Source of the DNA: Wurfbainia villosa | Lineage: Eukaryota; Streptophyta; Magnoliopsida; Zingiberales; Zingiberaceae | Assembly (NCBI GenBank): GCA_025175895.1 | Contig: CM046004.1 | Coordinates: 50,953,359-51,017,358 of the forward strand | Length of the DNA: 64,000 bases | Direction: 5' to 3' | The notes under the pieces: generated by a model | Seen by the model: the letters and a program-made list of their open reading frames with translations, nothing else | Databases searched by the model: none | Told to the model about the DNA's origin: nothing | Part shown: positions 1 to 10,515 of the stretch, one piece after another | How positions within the stretch are numbered: the stretch's first letter is position 1 | How the letters are laid out: each line of letters starts with the position of its first letter | Made by a program: the position numbers and the translations under genes

Positions 1-238
1 TCTTCAATTACTCCTCGCCTAGTCTCATGGAGCTCCATGGTTAAGAATAACTCCTCCAAGGTACTCACTTCTAGGTTCTTTGACATATAGAAGGAGTCCA
101 CCATTGAGATCCATTTCAAAGACCGGGGAAAAGCATCGATTGCTTTCATAAGCATATTTCGGTTCAAAATTATTTCTCCTACACTTGTTAGCCCAATTAA
201 AATTTTCTTAAATTGAGAGTGTAGTGAGGTTACCAGTT
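1..238 (-). pseudogene. Element R gag, middle part (duplication unit 1)
   Basis: Reverse-strand fragment of a Copia-type gag. Its translation matches the copy at 8700-8942 and the related gag of element N: residues around KAIDAFP, MVDSFY and the ELHETRLEG segment are recognisable. It is cut at 238 by the 5' LTR of element A, and the N-terminal part resumes at 6946. The 3' part of this gag lies left of the window. Known role of the family: capsid and nucleocapsid protein that packages retroelement RNA in cytoplasmic particles. It is non-functional here. Confidence 0.8.
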
Positions 239-1745
239 TGTTGGTGCAATCGCCCTGTGTCAATGATCAATTATACTCGAGTTTGACTCGAGTGATATTT
301 TGATGTTTGACATAGGATATTTGACAAAGTGGTTTGACATTGATGTCGGGTTAATATGTTGGGGAGATTGTTGGAGCAATCGAGCCAGTTATACTGATCA
401 GACTGTTTGACTCGAGGGAGACTTTGATGGTTGACTAGGGTTGACCATGTGATTAAGGGAAAGTCCAAGTCATGGGTACTTGGCATGGAAAGTCCAAGTG
501 GGACAATTGGCATTTGGGAAAGTCCAAGTCTTGAGTACTTGGCACAAGGAAAAGTCCAAGCATGGGTCTTGGCATGAAAAGTCCAACATGGGTTGGCAAG
601 GGAAAGTCCAAGCTTGAGTCTTGGCATTTGAGAAGTCCAAGGGGATGGATATTGGCGGCGTAAAGTCCAAGCGGAGTCTTGGCGACGTAAGTCCAATGTG
701 CCTTGGCGGTGTAGACACCGTTAGCATGACATAGCCAAGGGAAGCACCTGGAAGCTAGCGCGATGGATGAACAAGTCATGGATGACTTGGAGGGATCCGA
801 GAGGCGTGAGACTGATGGAGGTGGCTAGAAGGCTTAGGTCTAGGTTAAGGGTGGTCTAGCAAGTATGGGGGCACCATACTTAGGTTAAAACCTCATTTTT
901 GAGGTTGGCAGTCGACTGGAATTATGGTCGGTACGACTGCCGTGAGTCGACATGAGTTTGACTGCCAGTTTAGAGCCGAAATGCTCGGCAATGATCGCTT
1001 ATTGGAGCGATCGGTGTCGACGGCAGCTTGATCGCTAAGTCGGCTATCGCCACCCAATGTCGAGCATTAACGCCCGTAGCCGATCGAAGTCGACTACGGC
1101 GCCGCGCGACAATGTTGGCGATCGCCAAGAGATCCGTTGGAGTTTTTCCAGCGTGGATCGAGCCGTTGTCTCACGACAACAGTGGCATCAGTCGACTGGT
1201 GACTTATGGCAGTCGACTGATGGGCGGAAATCCAGGTCACGCGCAAGGATAAAAGGAGCTCGACAGGAGGGTTTTTGGCAGCGATTTCTTGGACGTTTTT
1301 GAGGCGATTTGTTGCTGCAAATCAGGGTCTTCAACCACGTTTTATCAACAACAAGCAAGCAATCAAAAGGCATTTGTAAAGCTTTTTCTTTACTTATATT
1401 GCATTGTATCTCATTGTATTTGCTTGTATCTACTTAGTTTATTGTTGTAAACTGTTGTACGAGGTTTCTCCACCTCCGACTTGTGTCGAGAAGGAGTATT
1501 TGTGATTAGTGAGTGTGTGTGCATCACTAGGGCTCTTTAGAGCTCGATCCGTGGAGTAGGAACTGTTCGGTTCCGAGCCACGTTAAATCTTCGTGTTATT
1601 GTGTTTGTGATTGTGTTTCGTTATTGTTATCATATATATATTCCGCTGTGCTAACGAAACTTGTAGACACGAACACGCTGATCGAATTCCATCTACGAAT
1701 CCCAAACGCTATTCACCCTCCCTCTAGCGCATCAAATATCCAACA
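239..1745 (+). repeat. Element A 5' LTR (1507 bp)
   Basis: It starts TGTTGGTGCAATC and ends ATCCAACA, directly before the PBS. In order it holds a minisatellite of AAGTCCAAG...CTTGG units (457-712), a palindrome-rich zone with exact CAGTCGACTG at 909-918, 1189-1198 and 1210-1219 and many CGATCG variants between about 980 and 1130, a weak TATA-like GATAAAAGG near 1248, and a T-rich R/U5 region. It resembles B's 5' LTR more than its own partner at 5473-6945, as expected if the whole element was duplicated after insertion. Confidence 0.88.
457..712 (+). repeat. LTR minisatellite, about 9 units of 24-32 bp
   Basis: Consensus unit is GGAAAGTCCAAG, a short variable segment, then CTTGGCA. AAG and CTTGG arms can pair within a unit. 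The same array occurs at about 5680-5930, 9167-9417 and 14385-14635, and inverted at about 23690-23930 in the solo LTR. It creates spurious open frames rich in LDFP/WTFPC repeats. It is not coding. Confidence 0.85.
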
Positions 1746-1747
1746 AG

Positions 1748-1760
1748 TGGTATTGAGCTC
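1748..1760 (+). other. Degenerate primer binding site of element A
   Basis: TGGTATTGAGCTC follows the 5' LTR. The intact version in copy B is TGGTATCAGAGCC, the PBS complementary to initiator methionine tRNA that is usual for plant Copia elements. The A copy has decayed. Confidence 0.75.
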
Positions 1761-1811
1761 GTGGCTCTTCAACGGATTAACAACCGGGAGCAAGACGCTA
1801 GAGGGTAAAAG

Positions 1812-3606
1812 ATGGAAGTCCAAGATAAATTAGGTTTGGACATCAACACGCCGGTGCCCTACACCCTATACGGACGAGAAGGATTCAATTCTTGGAAGGG
1901 AAGAATTGAGGATTTTATTATGATGAGAGACTTTGAGGAATGGTCCATTTTGATGGATGGATTTGAATATCCAAGAGGACCAAGAGGTGGATTCCTCAAA
2001 AAGAAGAGATGGACCGAAGAGCAAGTTCAAGCATCCGAGAAAAATGATAAGGTGATAAAATTTTTAATTTATTTAATGCCTAACAATATCTTGTGTATGT
2101 TAGGTAATTATGTACATGCTAAAGAGTTATGGAGCCAAGTGGCAAAGGTCCATGAAAACTCATCATCAGTCCAAGAAGAAGAAGAAGAAGAAGAAGAGTG
2201 CTCACCCTCTCAAGCTCAAGAAAGTTCACCATCATTTCAAGAAGATAAGGAGGGTGAAGAAGAGAGATCATCCTCACAAGGAAGTGAGGATTCGGAGGTT
2301 GATAGGGAATCAACATCCGGATCGGAAGAGGTGGAGGAAGTGGAAGAAGCATCCACCTCAAAGATTGAGGGGGAGGAGAGAACCTTCACACCGAACATCA
2401 AGAAGAAGCTCACATCCGGTCAAGATGAAGAAGCCCAAAGTCCAATTCTGGTCCTCATTAATTTTAGGTAACTCAAGCAATTTAGGTTTAAATAAAAATC
2501 ACATAACTTGCTTTGAGTAGGGAAAGTGGGCATTACAAGAGCAAATGCCCAAAGAGAGTAAGAAAAGCTCTCTCCAAGGCCCAAAAGTCAACAAAAGTCA
2601 AAGGATGCTGCGTGCCTCAAGTCAAAAGAGCAAGGAGTATATCATATGCTTCAAGTGCAACTCAAAGGGGCACTATAGAAGCTAATGCTTTAGGGGGAAG
2701 AAGAAGGGGCAAGGAGGAGCGTTACAAGTAGGGGGAGCTTCTATAGCTAACCCTAAGGTATATTTAAATAATGCACCTTCTAAATTTAAAAGTCAAAAGC
2801 ATGCTAGAAATTTTAATTCTCTTGCAATTCACCATGAAAAGCATGCTAGAGATAAATATATTTGTTTAGGAGCTAAAAGTGTTAATTTCAAAAGTAAGGA
2901 GAGAATTGGGACTAATGTCCCTAAAAATAATTTATCTAAGGATAAACCTAGGTCAAATAACTCAAGACCAATCCTACCTAGGGAGACAATTAGGAAGGTA
3001 CAAGAACATCTAGGTCTAAATCCTAAATGGACTAGGCATATGCCTAGAAAGTCCCATGCCCAAGAATTTAATCAAAAATCAATTGGGCAATTGGAATTAG
3101 AAAACCAAGCTTTGAGGTCAAGGCTTGAGAAACTAGAAAAGACCCTTAGGAATATACAAAACCAATTTAAAGGGTCTAATGGTCAAAGTCAAAGGTCCAA
3201 AAGTCAAAGTCAACACCAAGGACCTAAGAGTCAAAAGTCAACCAAGGGCAAGCAAGGTTTGGGTCACAAACCTAAGCCTAAGGTAGCTTACCATAGTGTT
3301 CCATTTGATTATGGGACACAAACTAGGTTTAGGAAGACCAAGGTCAATAGGGAAGTCATCCCTAAGGTTGACAAAAGGTTGTGCCTAGTGGCTAGGGTTT
3401 CTAGGAAACCTAGGGTGGCCACCAAGAAGGTTGCAAGGGGAGTTACCCCTAGAGTCAACCTAGGCAAGACCCAAGTGACCAAGGCTAATAAGCCTAGAAG
3501 GGTCATTAGGAAGGTATCTAGGGAGGTTATCCCTAAGGAATACCTAATTAACCCTAGGAGCTCAAATCGGTTTTGGGTTCCTAAGAGCGTGATTGATTCA
3601 CGCTAG
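1812..3606 (+). pseudogene. Element A gag (frameshifted)
   Basis: Start chosen at ATG 1812 because copy B has an open frame of 290 codons from the same ATG. The N-terminus (VPYTLYGREGFNSWKGRIEDF) is the short aromatic-rich domain seen at the start of many Copia Gags. Next come a helical region, a long Glu/Ser-rich linker (about residues 120-200), two CCHC knuckles broken here by small indels near 2390-2520, then a Lys/Gln-rich tail with a likely coiled coil at 3090-3160 (QLELENQALRSRLEKLEK). The last stretch, 3040-3606, is in a different frame and ends with NRFWVPKS shortly before TAG. Compared with B it carries at least two frameshifts. It would have formed the Gag shell and bound RNA. Confidence 0.8.
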
Positions 3607-5472
3607 ATGGGTTTAGGGTGTGCCAACCTTGATTGGATGGGTAGTTAACTCAACCATGGTAAAGGTGGCACTTTAGGATATTTTCAAGGTTATGGTTACC
3701 TTGGAAATAGATTTGAATCAATATCCTAAAAGATTTTAGGATGTGCCAATGCACTTTTAAAATTAAGAAAAATCAATTAAATTGACACAATTTAGGTTTA
3801 GAGGTTAGTGTGTCATTTTGGGTTTTTGGCACACTAGGGAGATTAGGTTAATATGACAAAATATGATTAATCCCAACAAATGGAAATTAATATTAAAATT
3901 TAGGTATTATTATACCTATATATTTTATATGTCATGCTTTGTTTGCCATATAACATGCCATGACATCATGTTTATTTTAATCATTTTACATGTCATGTTC
4001 ATGTTTAGGATTAAGGTTTCAAATGTCATGTGTTTTTAGATTTCATCTTATGCCATGACATCATGATTATGAGCATATGCTTATTTATATCATTTCTAAT
4101 GCCATAATCATTCATGCATTTAAGACAATTGGTTGAAATTGATTTAAGGACTATGACATGACTTGAAGTCCCATTTATAAGGGAATCAAGTAGGGTTGCC
4201 TAGGAAATGCATGAAACCCTAGATAAAATGAATCAAAACCCATATCTCACATCCAATTGACATGTATGTGTATTTATACACCCTAGATACATGTGAGATG
4301 CTAGGATATGAGTTAAGTTCAAGGTGCATAGTTTTTTGCATCTAGATGAACTAAAACTCATCTAATTTTAATTAGTGGATCATTAGGAAAACTTGTGTAC
4401 AAGTCATGTGCATAGAGCCCAAGGAATATGATCCAAGACATGGTTTTGAAATCATTTTAAAATCAATTTAGAAAACCTTGGTGAAGTCTATCTTTTGATA
4501 GCAATCACCATTGATGAAGTTGATACAAAATAGGGCCAAAACATTGAAAATTTCAATGGTTTTGAGTTTTGTATCAAACTCACTATTTTATGGGTAAAAT
4601 AATTTTCAAATATTTTTCACCCATTGTAATGACTATAAGTAATATACGTATCAAATTTTATGATTTTTCAAATTACGTAGAATTACTTATGCTTTTCTAA
4701 ATCTCGATTCTCGATATGAAATTGAAATTTCAAATTATCAACGATCGCCTTGGTGGCAATGATCGATATGGGTGGCCGATCGACATCGCTGAGTCAATCG
4801 CGTCTGATTTCGGGTTAACAAGGTTTGTTTAGCCCGTGTTCAGCTATGGAAAAGGTTCCTAATCACTCCTAACCCTAGGATATGCTTTGGGAAACATTAT
4901 AAAGGGTGAAAATCCACTGGATATGGATTTGGAGAGGTGTTTAGGTTTTGTATCAAATTTAAGGTGTTGGAAAGTTCAATGTTGAATTTCTAACCTTAAT
5001 TTTGATAGTTTAGAGTTCCTATTGGCTTAGGGACTTCCCAAGGACATTGTTGGTGCAATGGTCAAGGGGGAGCAAGCCTTTAGGGGGAGGTATCCATCTT
5101 GGGATAATGGATGTATGTTTCTCTTCTTGAAGGGGGAGAAGTTATTGGGAGAGTATCATCAATTGGGAAAATTGATGGGATTTTGAGAGACCCAATTTGG
5201 AAATTGGGAGAGAATATAGGATTGCCTCTCTTGAGTGATATGGGACTTATCACTAGGAAGATGGTAGGCATCCTAGGTATTTTTGGATCAAGGGGGAGAT
5301 TGTATGATCTCATTAGGACATGAGACATATACCTCCTTGGAGAGATGACCTTTTTGATGTATGTCAAAAAGGGGGAGAAGATTAAATTACCAATTTGGAA
5401 AATTGGTAGGGGAATTTGAGTTAGGGGCCTAAATCAAGGTTTGTTTTTGTCAAACATCAAAAAGGGGGAGAT
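3607..5472 (+). other. Element A 3' non-coding tract with repeated PPT-like motifs
   Basis: About 1.87 kb without a credible reading frame. The first kilobase is A/T-rich. From about 5060 on there are several purine runs of the form AAGGGGGAGA (near 5067, 5081, 5132, 5292, 5371 and 5461); the last one abuts the 3' LTR and is the likely true PPT. Multiple PPT copies upstream of the 3' LTR are a known trait of Sireviruses. A short zone at about 4700-4805, rich in CGATCG, differs strongly from its counterpart in B (13400-13508), although the flanks are nearly identical. Confidence 0.7.
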
Positions 5473-6945
5473 TGTTGGTGCAATCGGCCCAGGTCACGAT
5501 TGACCATACTCGAGTTTGACTCGAGTGATGTTTTGATGTTTGACAAAGTGGTTTGACATTGATGTCGATTAATATGTTGGGGAGATTGTTGGAGCAATCG
5601 AGCCAGGTTATAATTGACTAGACTCGAGTTTGACTCGAGGGAGACTTTGATGGTTGACTAGGGTTGACCATGTGATTAAGGGAAAGTCCAAGTCATGGGT
5701 ACTTGGCATGGAAAGTCCAAGTGGGACAATTGGCATTTGGGAAAGTCCAAGTCTTGAGTACTTGGCACAAGGAAAAGTCCAAGCATGGGTCTTGGCATGG
5801 AAAGTCCAACATGGATTGGCAAGGGAAAGTCCAAGCTTGAGTCTTGGCATTTGAGAAGTCCAAGGGGAAGGATATCATGCGAAAGTCCAAGCGAGTCTTG
5901 GCGCGTAAGTCCAATGTGCCTTAGGTGTAGACACCGCTTAGCATGACATAGCCAAGGGAAGCACCCGGAGGCTAGCGCGATGGATGAACAAGTCATGGAT
6001 GACTTGGAGGGATCCGAGAGGCGTGAGGCTGATGGAGGTGGCTAGAAGGCTTAGGTCTAGGCTAAGGGTGGTCTAGCAAGTATGGGGGCACCATACTTGG
6101 GTTAAAAACTCATGTTTGAGGTTGGCACCGATCCGCATTATGGCCGGCCTGACCGCCGTGAGTCGACTTGAGTCCGCTTAGAGCTAGAAATGCTCTGGCA
6201 GTCGACTGCTCATTGGAGCAGTCGACTGGTGTCGACGGCAGTCGACTGCCAGTCCAATGTCGAGCACAGAACGCTCCGTAGCCGACTGGCCAGTCGGCTA
6301 CGGGCGCTGGCAGTCGACTGCCAAGAGATCCGTTGGAGTTTTTCCAGCGTGGATCGAGCCGTTGTCTCACGACAACAGTGGCATCAGTCGACTGGTGACT
6401 TATGGCAGTCGACTGATAGGCGGAAATCCAGATCGCGTGCAAGGATAAAAGGAGCTCGACGGGAGAGTTTTTGGCAGCGATTTCTTGGACGTTTTTGAGG
6501 CGATTTGCTGCTGCAAATCAGGGTCTTCAACCACGGTTCAAGCGATCAACAAGCAAGCAATCAAAAGGCATTTGTAAAGCTTTTTCTTTACTTATATTGC
6601 ATTGTATCTCATTGTATTTGCTTGTATCTACTTAGTTTATTGTTGTAAACTGTTGTACGAGGTTTCTCCACCTCCGACTTGTGTCGAGAAGGAGTATTTG
6701 TGATTAGTGAGTGCGTGTGCATCACTAGGGCTCTTTAGAGCTCGATCCGTGGAGTAGGAACCGTTCGGTTCCGAACTACGTTAAATCTTCGTGTTATTGT
6801 ATTTGTGATTGATTTTCGTTATTGTTATCATATATATATTCCACTGTGCTAACGAAACTTGTAGACACGAACACGCGATCAAATACCATCTACGAACGGT
6901 CAAATGCTATTCACCCCCCCCTCTAGCGGCGTCAAATCTCCAACA
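5473..6945 (+). repeat. Element A 3' LTR (1473 bp)
   Basis: Same family and same ends as 239-1745. The minisatellite is slightly shortened (5680-5930). It holds six exact CAGTCGACTG palindromes, at 6199, 6219, 6239, 6311, 6385 and 6406, more than any other copy in the window. A TATA-like AAGGATAAAAGG lies near 6441. The 3' end reads CACCCCCCCCTCTAG then CTCCAACA. Confidence 0.88.
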
Positions 6946-7337
6946 CTTTTCTCCCTTTTCAAGTTTGATATTCGTCAGTTGGGAGTGGAGGAGGTCTCTC
7001 CTTGCAAGTTTGGCCTCTGAGGTACTTCATGAAGCTCTACTAGCTTCTCCCACATCTCCTTGGCACTTGCACACTCCCCTATTCAATTCACTTCTTGTTG
7101 GGGGAGTACGTTGTAAAGGTGATGGTTGGCTTTGGAGTTCGCCAAGTACTCTTCCCTTTACCTCTTACTCCAGCTTGATTTCTCCAATGGCTCCCCTTCT
7201 TCATTCCTAGGTATTTCGAAGCCATTTTCCATTATTAATAGAATTTCGAAATCGGTTTCGAAAAATACCTCCATTCGCTTCTTCCACCAAGCGAATTTCC
7301 CCTCGAATTTCGGTGGATGAATATTAGAGCCGACCAT
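6946..7337 (-). pseudogene. Element R gag, N-terminal part (unit 1)
   Basis: Reverse-strand start codon at 7335-7337. The product begins MVGSNIHPPKFEG and continues with WWKKRMEVFFETDF, the N-terminal signature shared with N's gag. In-frame stops follow the SWSKR segment and QQEVN, and a small deletion near 7022 shifts the frame. It is cut at 6946 by element A; its continuation is 1-238. A Gag N-terminal domain of the UBN2-like Copia type is inferred. Confidence 0.8.
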
Positions 7338-7385
7338 CTCTTGATGAAGTGCTTGTTGCGGCGGTTAGTCCTCGACAAGCACCTT

Positions 7386-7398
7386 GGCTCTGATACCA
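7386..7398 (-). other. Element R primer binding site (unit 1)
   Basis: On the minus strand TGGTATCAGAGCC, the initiator-methionine tRNA PBS, directly downstream of the R LTR. It fixes R's orientation and LTR boundary. Confidence 0.9.
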
Positions 7399-7400
7399 CT

Positions 7401-8231
7401 TGTAGGGTCGATGTTGGTCGGCTAGAGGGGGGTGAATAGCCTTTGACGTAGACAGTGGAAGTCGTTCATTCGTTGCTCATCTACAAAACTATTAGCGCAA
7501 GTAGAATATACAAATACACACAATTAAAGACAAGACAAAGTAGAGAATAGAAACACAAACGCTGACACTGCAATGTAGCGTGGTTCACGGCTGCGCCGCT
7601 AATCCACGTTCCGATTTGTCCACGGTGAATCACTTCGCAAGCTTTCACTATTCACTCCTTTGCACCAAGCTAGGTGGAGGTAACCTCTTTACACAAGAAT
7701 CACTCCTCTTACAATTATGATGTAAATAAACTCAAGTAAGAGAATGGAAAACCTTTAGGGCACTTTGGGAGAGTTTTTAGCATGAACATTAGCCTCCCAA
7801 AGGCCCACACTCCTCCTCTTTATAGAGGAAGAGGGTTTCTTCCCGTTGACACAGGACCAGTCGACTGATGTCCAGATCAGTCGACTGATCCAGTAGTCAT
7901 TGCCCAATAATGGCTGCTTTCCATGTTGGCTTTCACCCAACAGCTCCTACATCAGTCGACTGACGCTTTCATCAGTCGACTGATATCGACTTTCAGTCGA
8001 GTGCTCGCGAGCTCAACTCGCTTCTGTGCCCGAAACCCTTGCGACCAGTTGACTGATACCTTCATCAGTCGACTGGTGGTCTCGTAGTCGACTGTTGGCA
8101 CTTGAATCGGACTCGAACACTAGTCGAGTCACAGTCGACTTAGAGTAGTCGACTGCCATGACATGGTAGTCGACTGATGTCGGTAAATCTCATCCGACAC
8201 TTAGCCAATTGGCCAAGTTTCACCTAAGAGC
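7401..8231 (-). repeat. Element R 5' LTR, truncated at the duplication junction
   Basis: The first 831 bp, counted from the PBS side, of the R LTR. The complete version is 16120-17338. It holds exact CAGTCGACTG at 7858, 7878, 7953, 7973 and 8066 plus near matches, and a minus-strand TATAAA at 7819-7824. It stops abruptly at 8231, where reversed R gag begins again. Confidence 0.85.
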
Positions 8232-8240
8232 CATCAAATG
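8225..8240. other. Tandem duplication junction
   Basis: Left of 8231 the sequence is R LTR (CACCTAAGAGC, continuing in unit 2 at 16941-16950 into unrelated bases). From about 8232 it is reversed R gag C-terminal coding sequence. No long homology is visible at the joint, so end joining, template switching or an assembly error are the candidate origins. Confidence 0.8.
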
Positions 8241-8942
8241 CCATCAAAGCAAGGTTGGTGACAAAAGCATTCTCCTCTTCCGATGATGATGATGATGAAG
8301 AGGGATCATCCCAAGTTCTTGCTTTTAGTGCCTTGGCCTTCCCCTTTTCCTTGGCCTTCTTCTCTTCTTCCTTGTTCTTGCTCCCCTTTTTCTTCCTTTC
8401 TTCTTTCTTTCTCCTCTATTCTTTGCTCTTGTTCAAGAGTGGACAATTATCTCTTATGTGTCACTCTTGTTGGCAATTGTAGCAAATTACCTTCCCCCTT
8501 GGTCTACTCCTCCTATCATTAGATTTATTAAATTTAAAATTTTTCAAAGCACGTCTTACCTTCCTTACCATGTAAGCTTCTTCTGTGCTATCCATGGAGG
8601 AGGATGAGGATGCTTCATCGGAGGAGGAGGGAGTCTCTATCTTCTTCTTCTTTCCCTTGTTGGCTACTAGGGATACTCCTCTTGATGACTTGATACTTGA
8701 TTCTTCAATTACTCCCTCAAGCCTAGTCTCATGGAGCTCCATGGTTAAGAATAACTCCTCCAAGGTACTCACTTCTAGGTTCTTTGACATATAGAAGGAG
8801 TCCACCATTGAGATCCATTTCAAAGACCGGGGAAAAGCATCGATTGCTTTCATAAGCATATTTCGGTTCAAAATTATTTCTCCTACACTTGTTAGCCCAA
8901 TTAAAATTTTCTTAAATTGAGAGTGTAGTGAGGTTACCATTT
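8232..8942 (-). pseudogene. Element R gag, C-terminal and middle part (unit 2)
   Basis: Reverse-strand gag from SLHSQFKKI through MVDSFYMSKN, a Ser-rich spacer, a basic stretch, and a zinc knuckle CYNCQQE-stop-HIRDNC at about 8450-8490, in which the conserved Gly codon has become TGA. It continues through Lys/Glu-rich sequence to the duplication joint. It is cut at 8942 by element B. It is homologous to N's gag (40330-41030). Confidence 0.8.
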
Positions 8943-10447
8943 TGTTGGTGCAATCGGCCCAGGTCACGATTGACCATACTCGAGTTTGACTCGAGTGATA
9001 TTTTGATGTTTGACATAGGATATTTGACAAAGTGGTTTGACATTGATGTCGGTTAATATGTTGGGGAGATTGTTGGAGCAATCGAGCCAGGTTATAATTG
9101 ACTAGACTCGAGTTTGACTCGAGGGAGACTTTGATGGTTGACTAGGGTTGACCATGTGATTAAGGGAAAGTCCAAGTCATGGGTACTTGGCATGGAAAGT
9201 CCAAGTGGGACAATTGGCATTTGGGAAAGTCCAAGTCTTGAGTACTTGGCACAAGGAAAAGTCCAAGCATGGGTCTTGGCATGAAAAGTCCAACATGGGT
9301 TGGCAAGGGAAAGTCCAAGCTTGAGTCTTGGCATTTGAGAAGTCCAAGGGGATGGATATTGGCGGCGTAAAGTCCAAGCGGAGTCTTGGCGACGTAAGTC
9401 CAATGTGCCTTGGCGGTGTAGACACCGTTATCATGACATAGCCAAGGGAAGCACCTGGAAGCTAGCGCGATGGATGAACAAGTCATGGATGACTTGAAGG
9501 GATCCGAGAGGCGTGAGACTGATGGAGGTGGCTAGAAGGCTTAGGTCTAGGTTAAGGGTGGTCTAGCAAGTATGGGGGCACCATACTTGGGTTAAAACCT
9601 CATTTTTGAGGTTGGCAGTCGACTGGAATTATGGTCGGTACGACTGCCGTGAGTCGACATGAGTTTGACTGCCAGTTTAGAGCCGAAATGCTCAGCCGAT
9701 CGTTCATTGAGTACGATCGCGTCGACGGCTTGATCGCAAGGGTCGAGTACCGATCGATCAATGTCGAGCACATCGCCCGTAGCCGATCGGGGAAGTCGAC
9801 GATACGCGGCGCCGATTGCCAATGTTGGCAGTCGACTGCCAAGAGATCCGTTGGAGTTTTTTCAGCGTGGATCGAGCCGTTGTCTCACGGGCATCACCGA
9901 CGTGACTTATGGCGCGTGATGGCGGAAATCCAGGTCACGCGCAAGGATAAAAGGAGCTCGACGGGAGGGTTTTTGGCAGCGATTTCTTGGACATTTTTGA
10001 GGCGATTTGTTGCTGCAAATCAGGGTCTTCAACCACGGTTCAAGCGATCAACAAGCAAGTAATCAAAAGGCATTTGTAAAGCTTTTTCTTTACTTATATT
10101 GCATTGTATCTCATTGTATTTGCCTGTATCTACTTAGTTTATTGTTGTAAACTGTTGTACGAGGTTTCTCCACCTCCGACTTGTGTCGAGAAGGAGTATT
10201 TGTGATTAGTGAGTGTGTGTGCATCACTAGGGCTCTTTAGAGCTCGATCCGTGGAGTAGGAACTGTTCGGTTCCGAGCCACGTTAAATCTTCGTGTTATT
10301 GTGTTTGTGATTGTGTTTCGTTATTGTTATCATATATATATTCCGCTGTGCTAACGAAACTTGTAGACACGAACACGCGATCGAATTCCATCTACGAACG
10401 GTCAAACGCTATTCACCCTCCCCTCTAGCGGCATCAAATATCCAACA
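8943..10447 (+). repeat. Element B 5' LTR (1505 bp)
   Basis: Starts TGTTGGTGCAATC and ends ATCCAACA. The minisatellite is at 9167-9417. Only two exact CAGTCGACTG remain (9616-9625 and 9829-9838). Most other palindrome positions read CGATCG or other variants, for example around 9695-9800, although the flanking LTR sequence is almost identical to A's 5' LTR. Confidence 0.88.
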
Positions 10448-10449
10448 AG

Positions 10450-10462
10450 TGGTATCAGAGCC
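10450..10462 (+). other. Element B primer binding site
   Basis: Exact TGGTATCAGAGCC two bases after the 5' LTR, the initiator-methionine tRNA PBS. Confidence 0.93.
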
Positions 10463-10515
10463 TGGTGGCTCTTCAACGGATTAACAACCGGGAGCAAGAC
10501 GCTAGAGGGTAAAAG

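Larger units (their letters stand above)
239..6945 (+). mobile_element. Element A: gag-only LTR retrotransposon (Sirevirus-like, non-autonomous)
   Basis: Complete 6.7-kb element: 5' LTR 239-1745, PBS 1748-1760, gag 1812-3606, a long non-coding tract with repeated PPT-like motifs, and 3' LTR 5473-6945. The LTRs begin TGTTGGTGCAATC and end CCAACA. No protease, integrase, RT or RNase H is detectable in any frame of the 3.7-kb interior, so it is a TR-GAG-like non-autonomous element. It is inserted in reversed R gag. The right flank is CTTTT (6946-6950) and the left flank is a decayed CAGTT (234-238); the related uninterrupted gag of N supports CTTTT as the target. Placement in the Sirevirus/Maximus Copia lineage rests on the LTR end, the multiple PPTs and the LTR palindromes, and is inferred. 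Confidence 0.85.
1..8231. repeat. Tandem segmental duplication, unit 1 (left end outside window)
   Basis: This stretch is repeated almost base for base as unit 2 (8232-16950, 8,719 bp). Position 1 aligns near 8702 and position 8231 aligns with 16950. The unit consists of reversed R gag, element A, R gag N-terminus and most of an R LTR. Both units carry the A-type element at the same site in R gag, so the block was copied after that insertion. About 480 bp of unit 1 should lie left of the window. Confidence 0.88.

Noticed and set aside
457..712. CRISPR-like array of short repeats with variable spacers
   Set aside because: Eukaryotic LTR minisatellite. Units are imperfect and of uneven length, there are no cas genes, and the variable parts are only a few bases.
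271..779. Long reverse-strand frames with repeated WTFPC / LDFPL motifs (also at 5608-5996, 9092-9486, 14309-14703, 23782-24184)
   Set aside because: They are translations of the LTR minisatellite, present in every LTR copy of the family and in several frames at once. No start context, domain or independent conservation.
2110..2520. Lys/Arg-rich frame overlapping gag of A (and 10814-11170 in B)
   Set aside because: Out-of-frame reading of the Glu/Ser-rich gag linker.
3607..5472. Envelope-like ORF, as found in some Sireviruses, between gag and the 3' LTR of A/B
   Set aside because: No frame of useful length, signal peptide or membrane segment; the small frames at 5080-5367 follow purine repeats on either strand.
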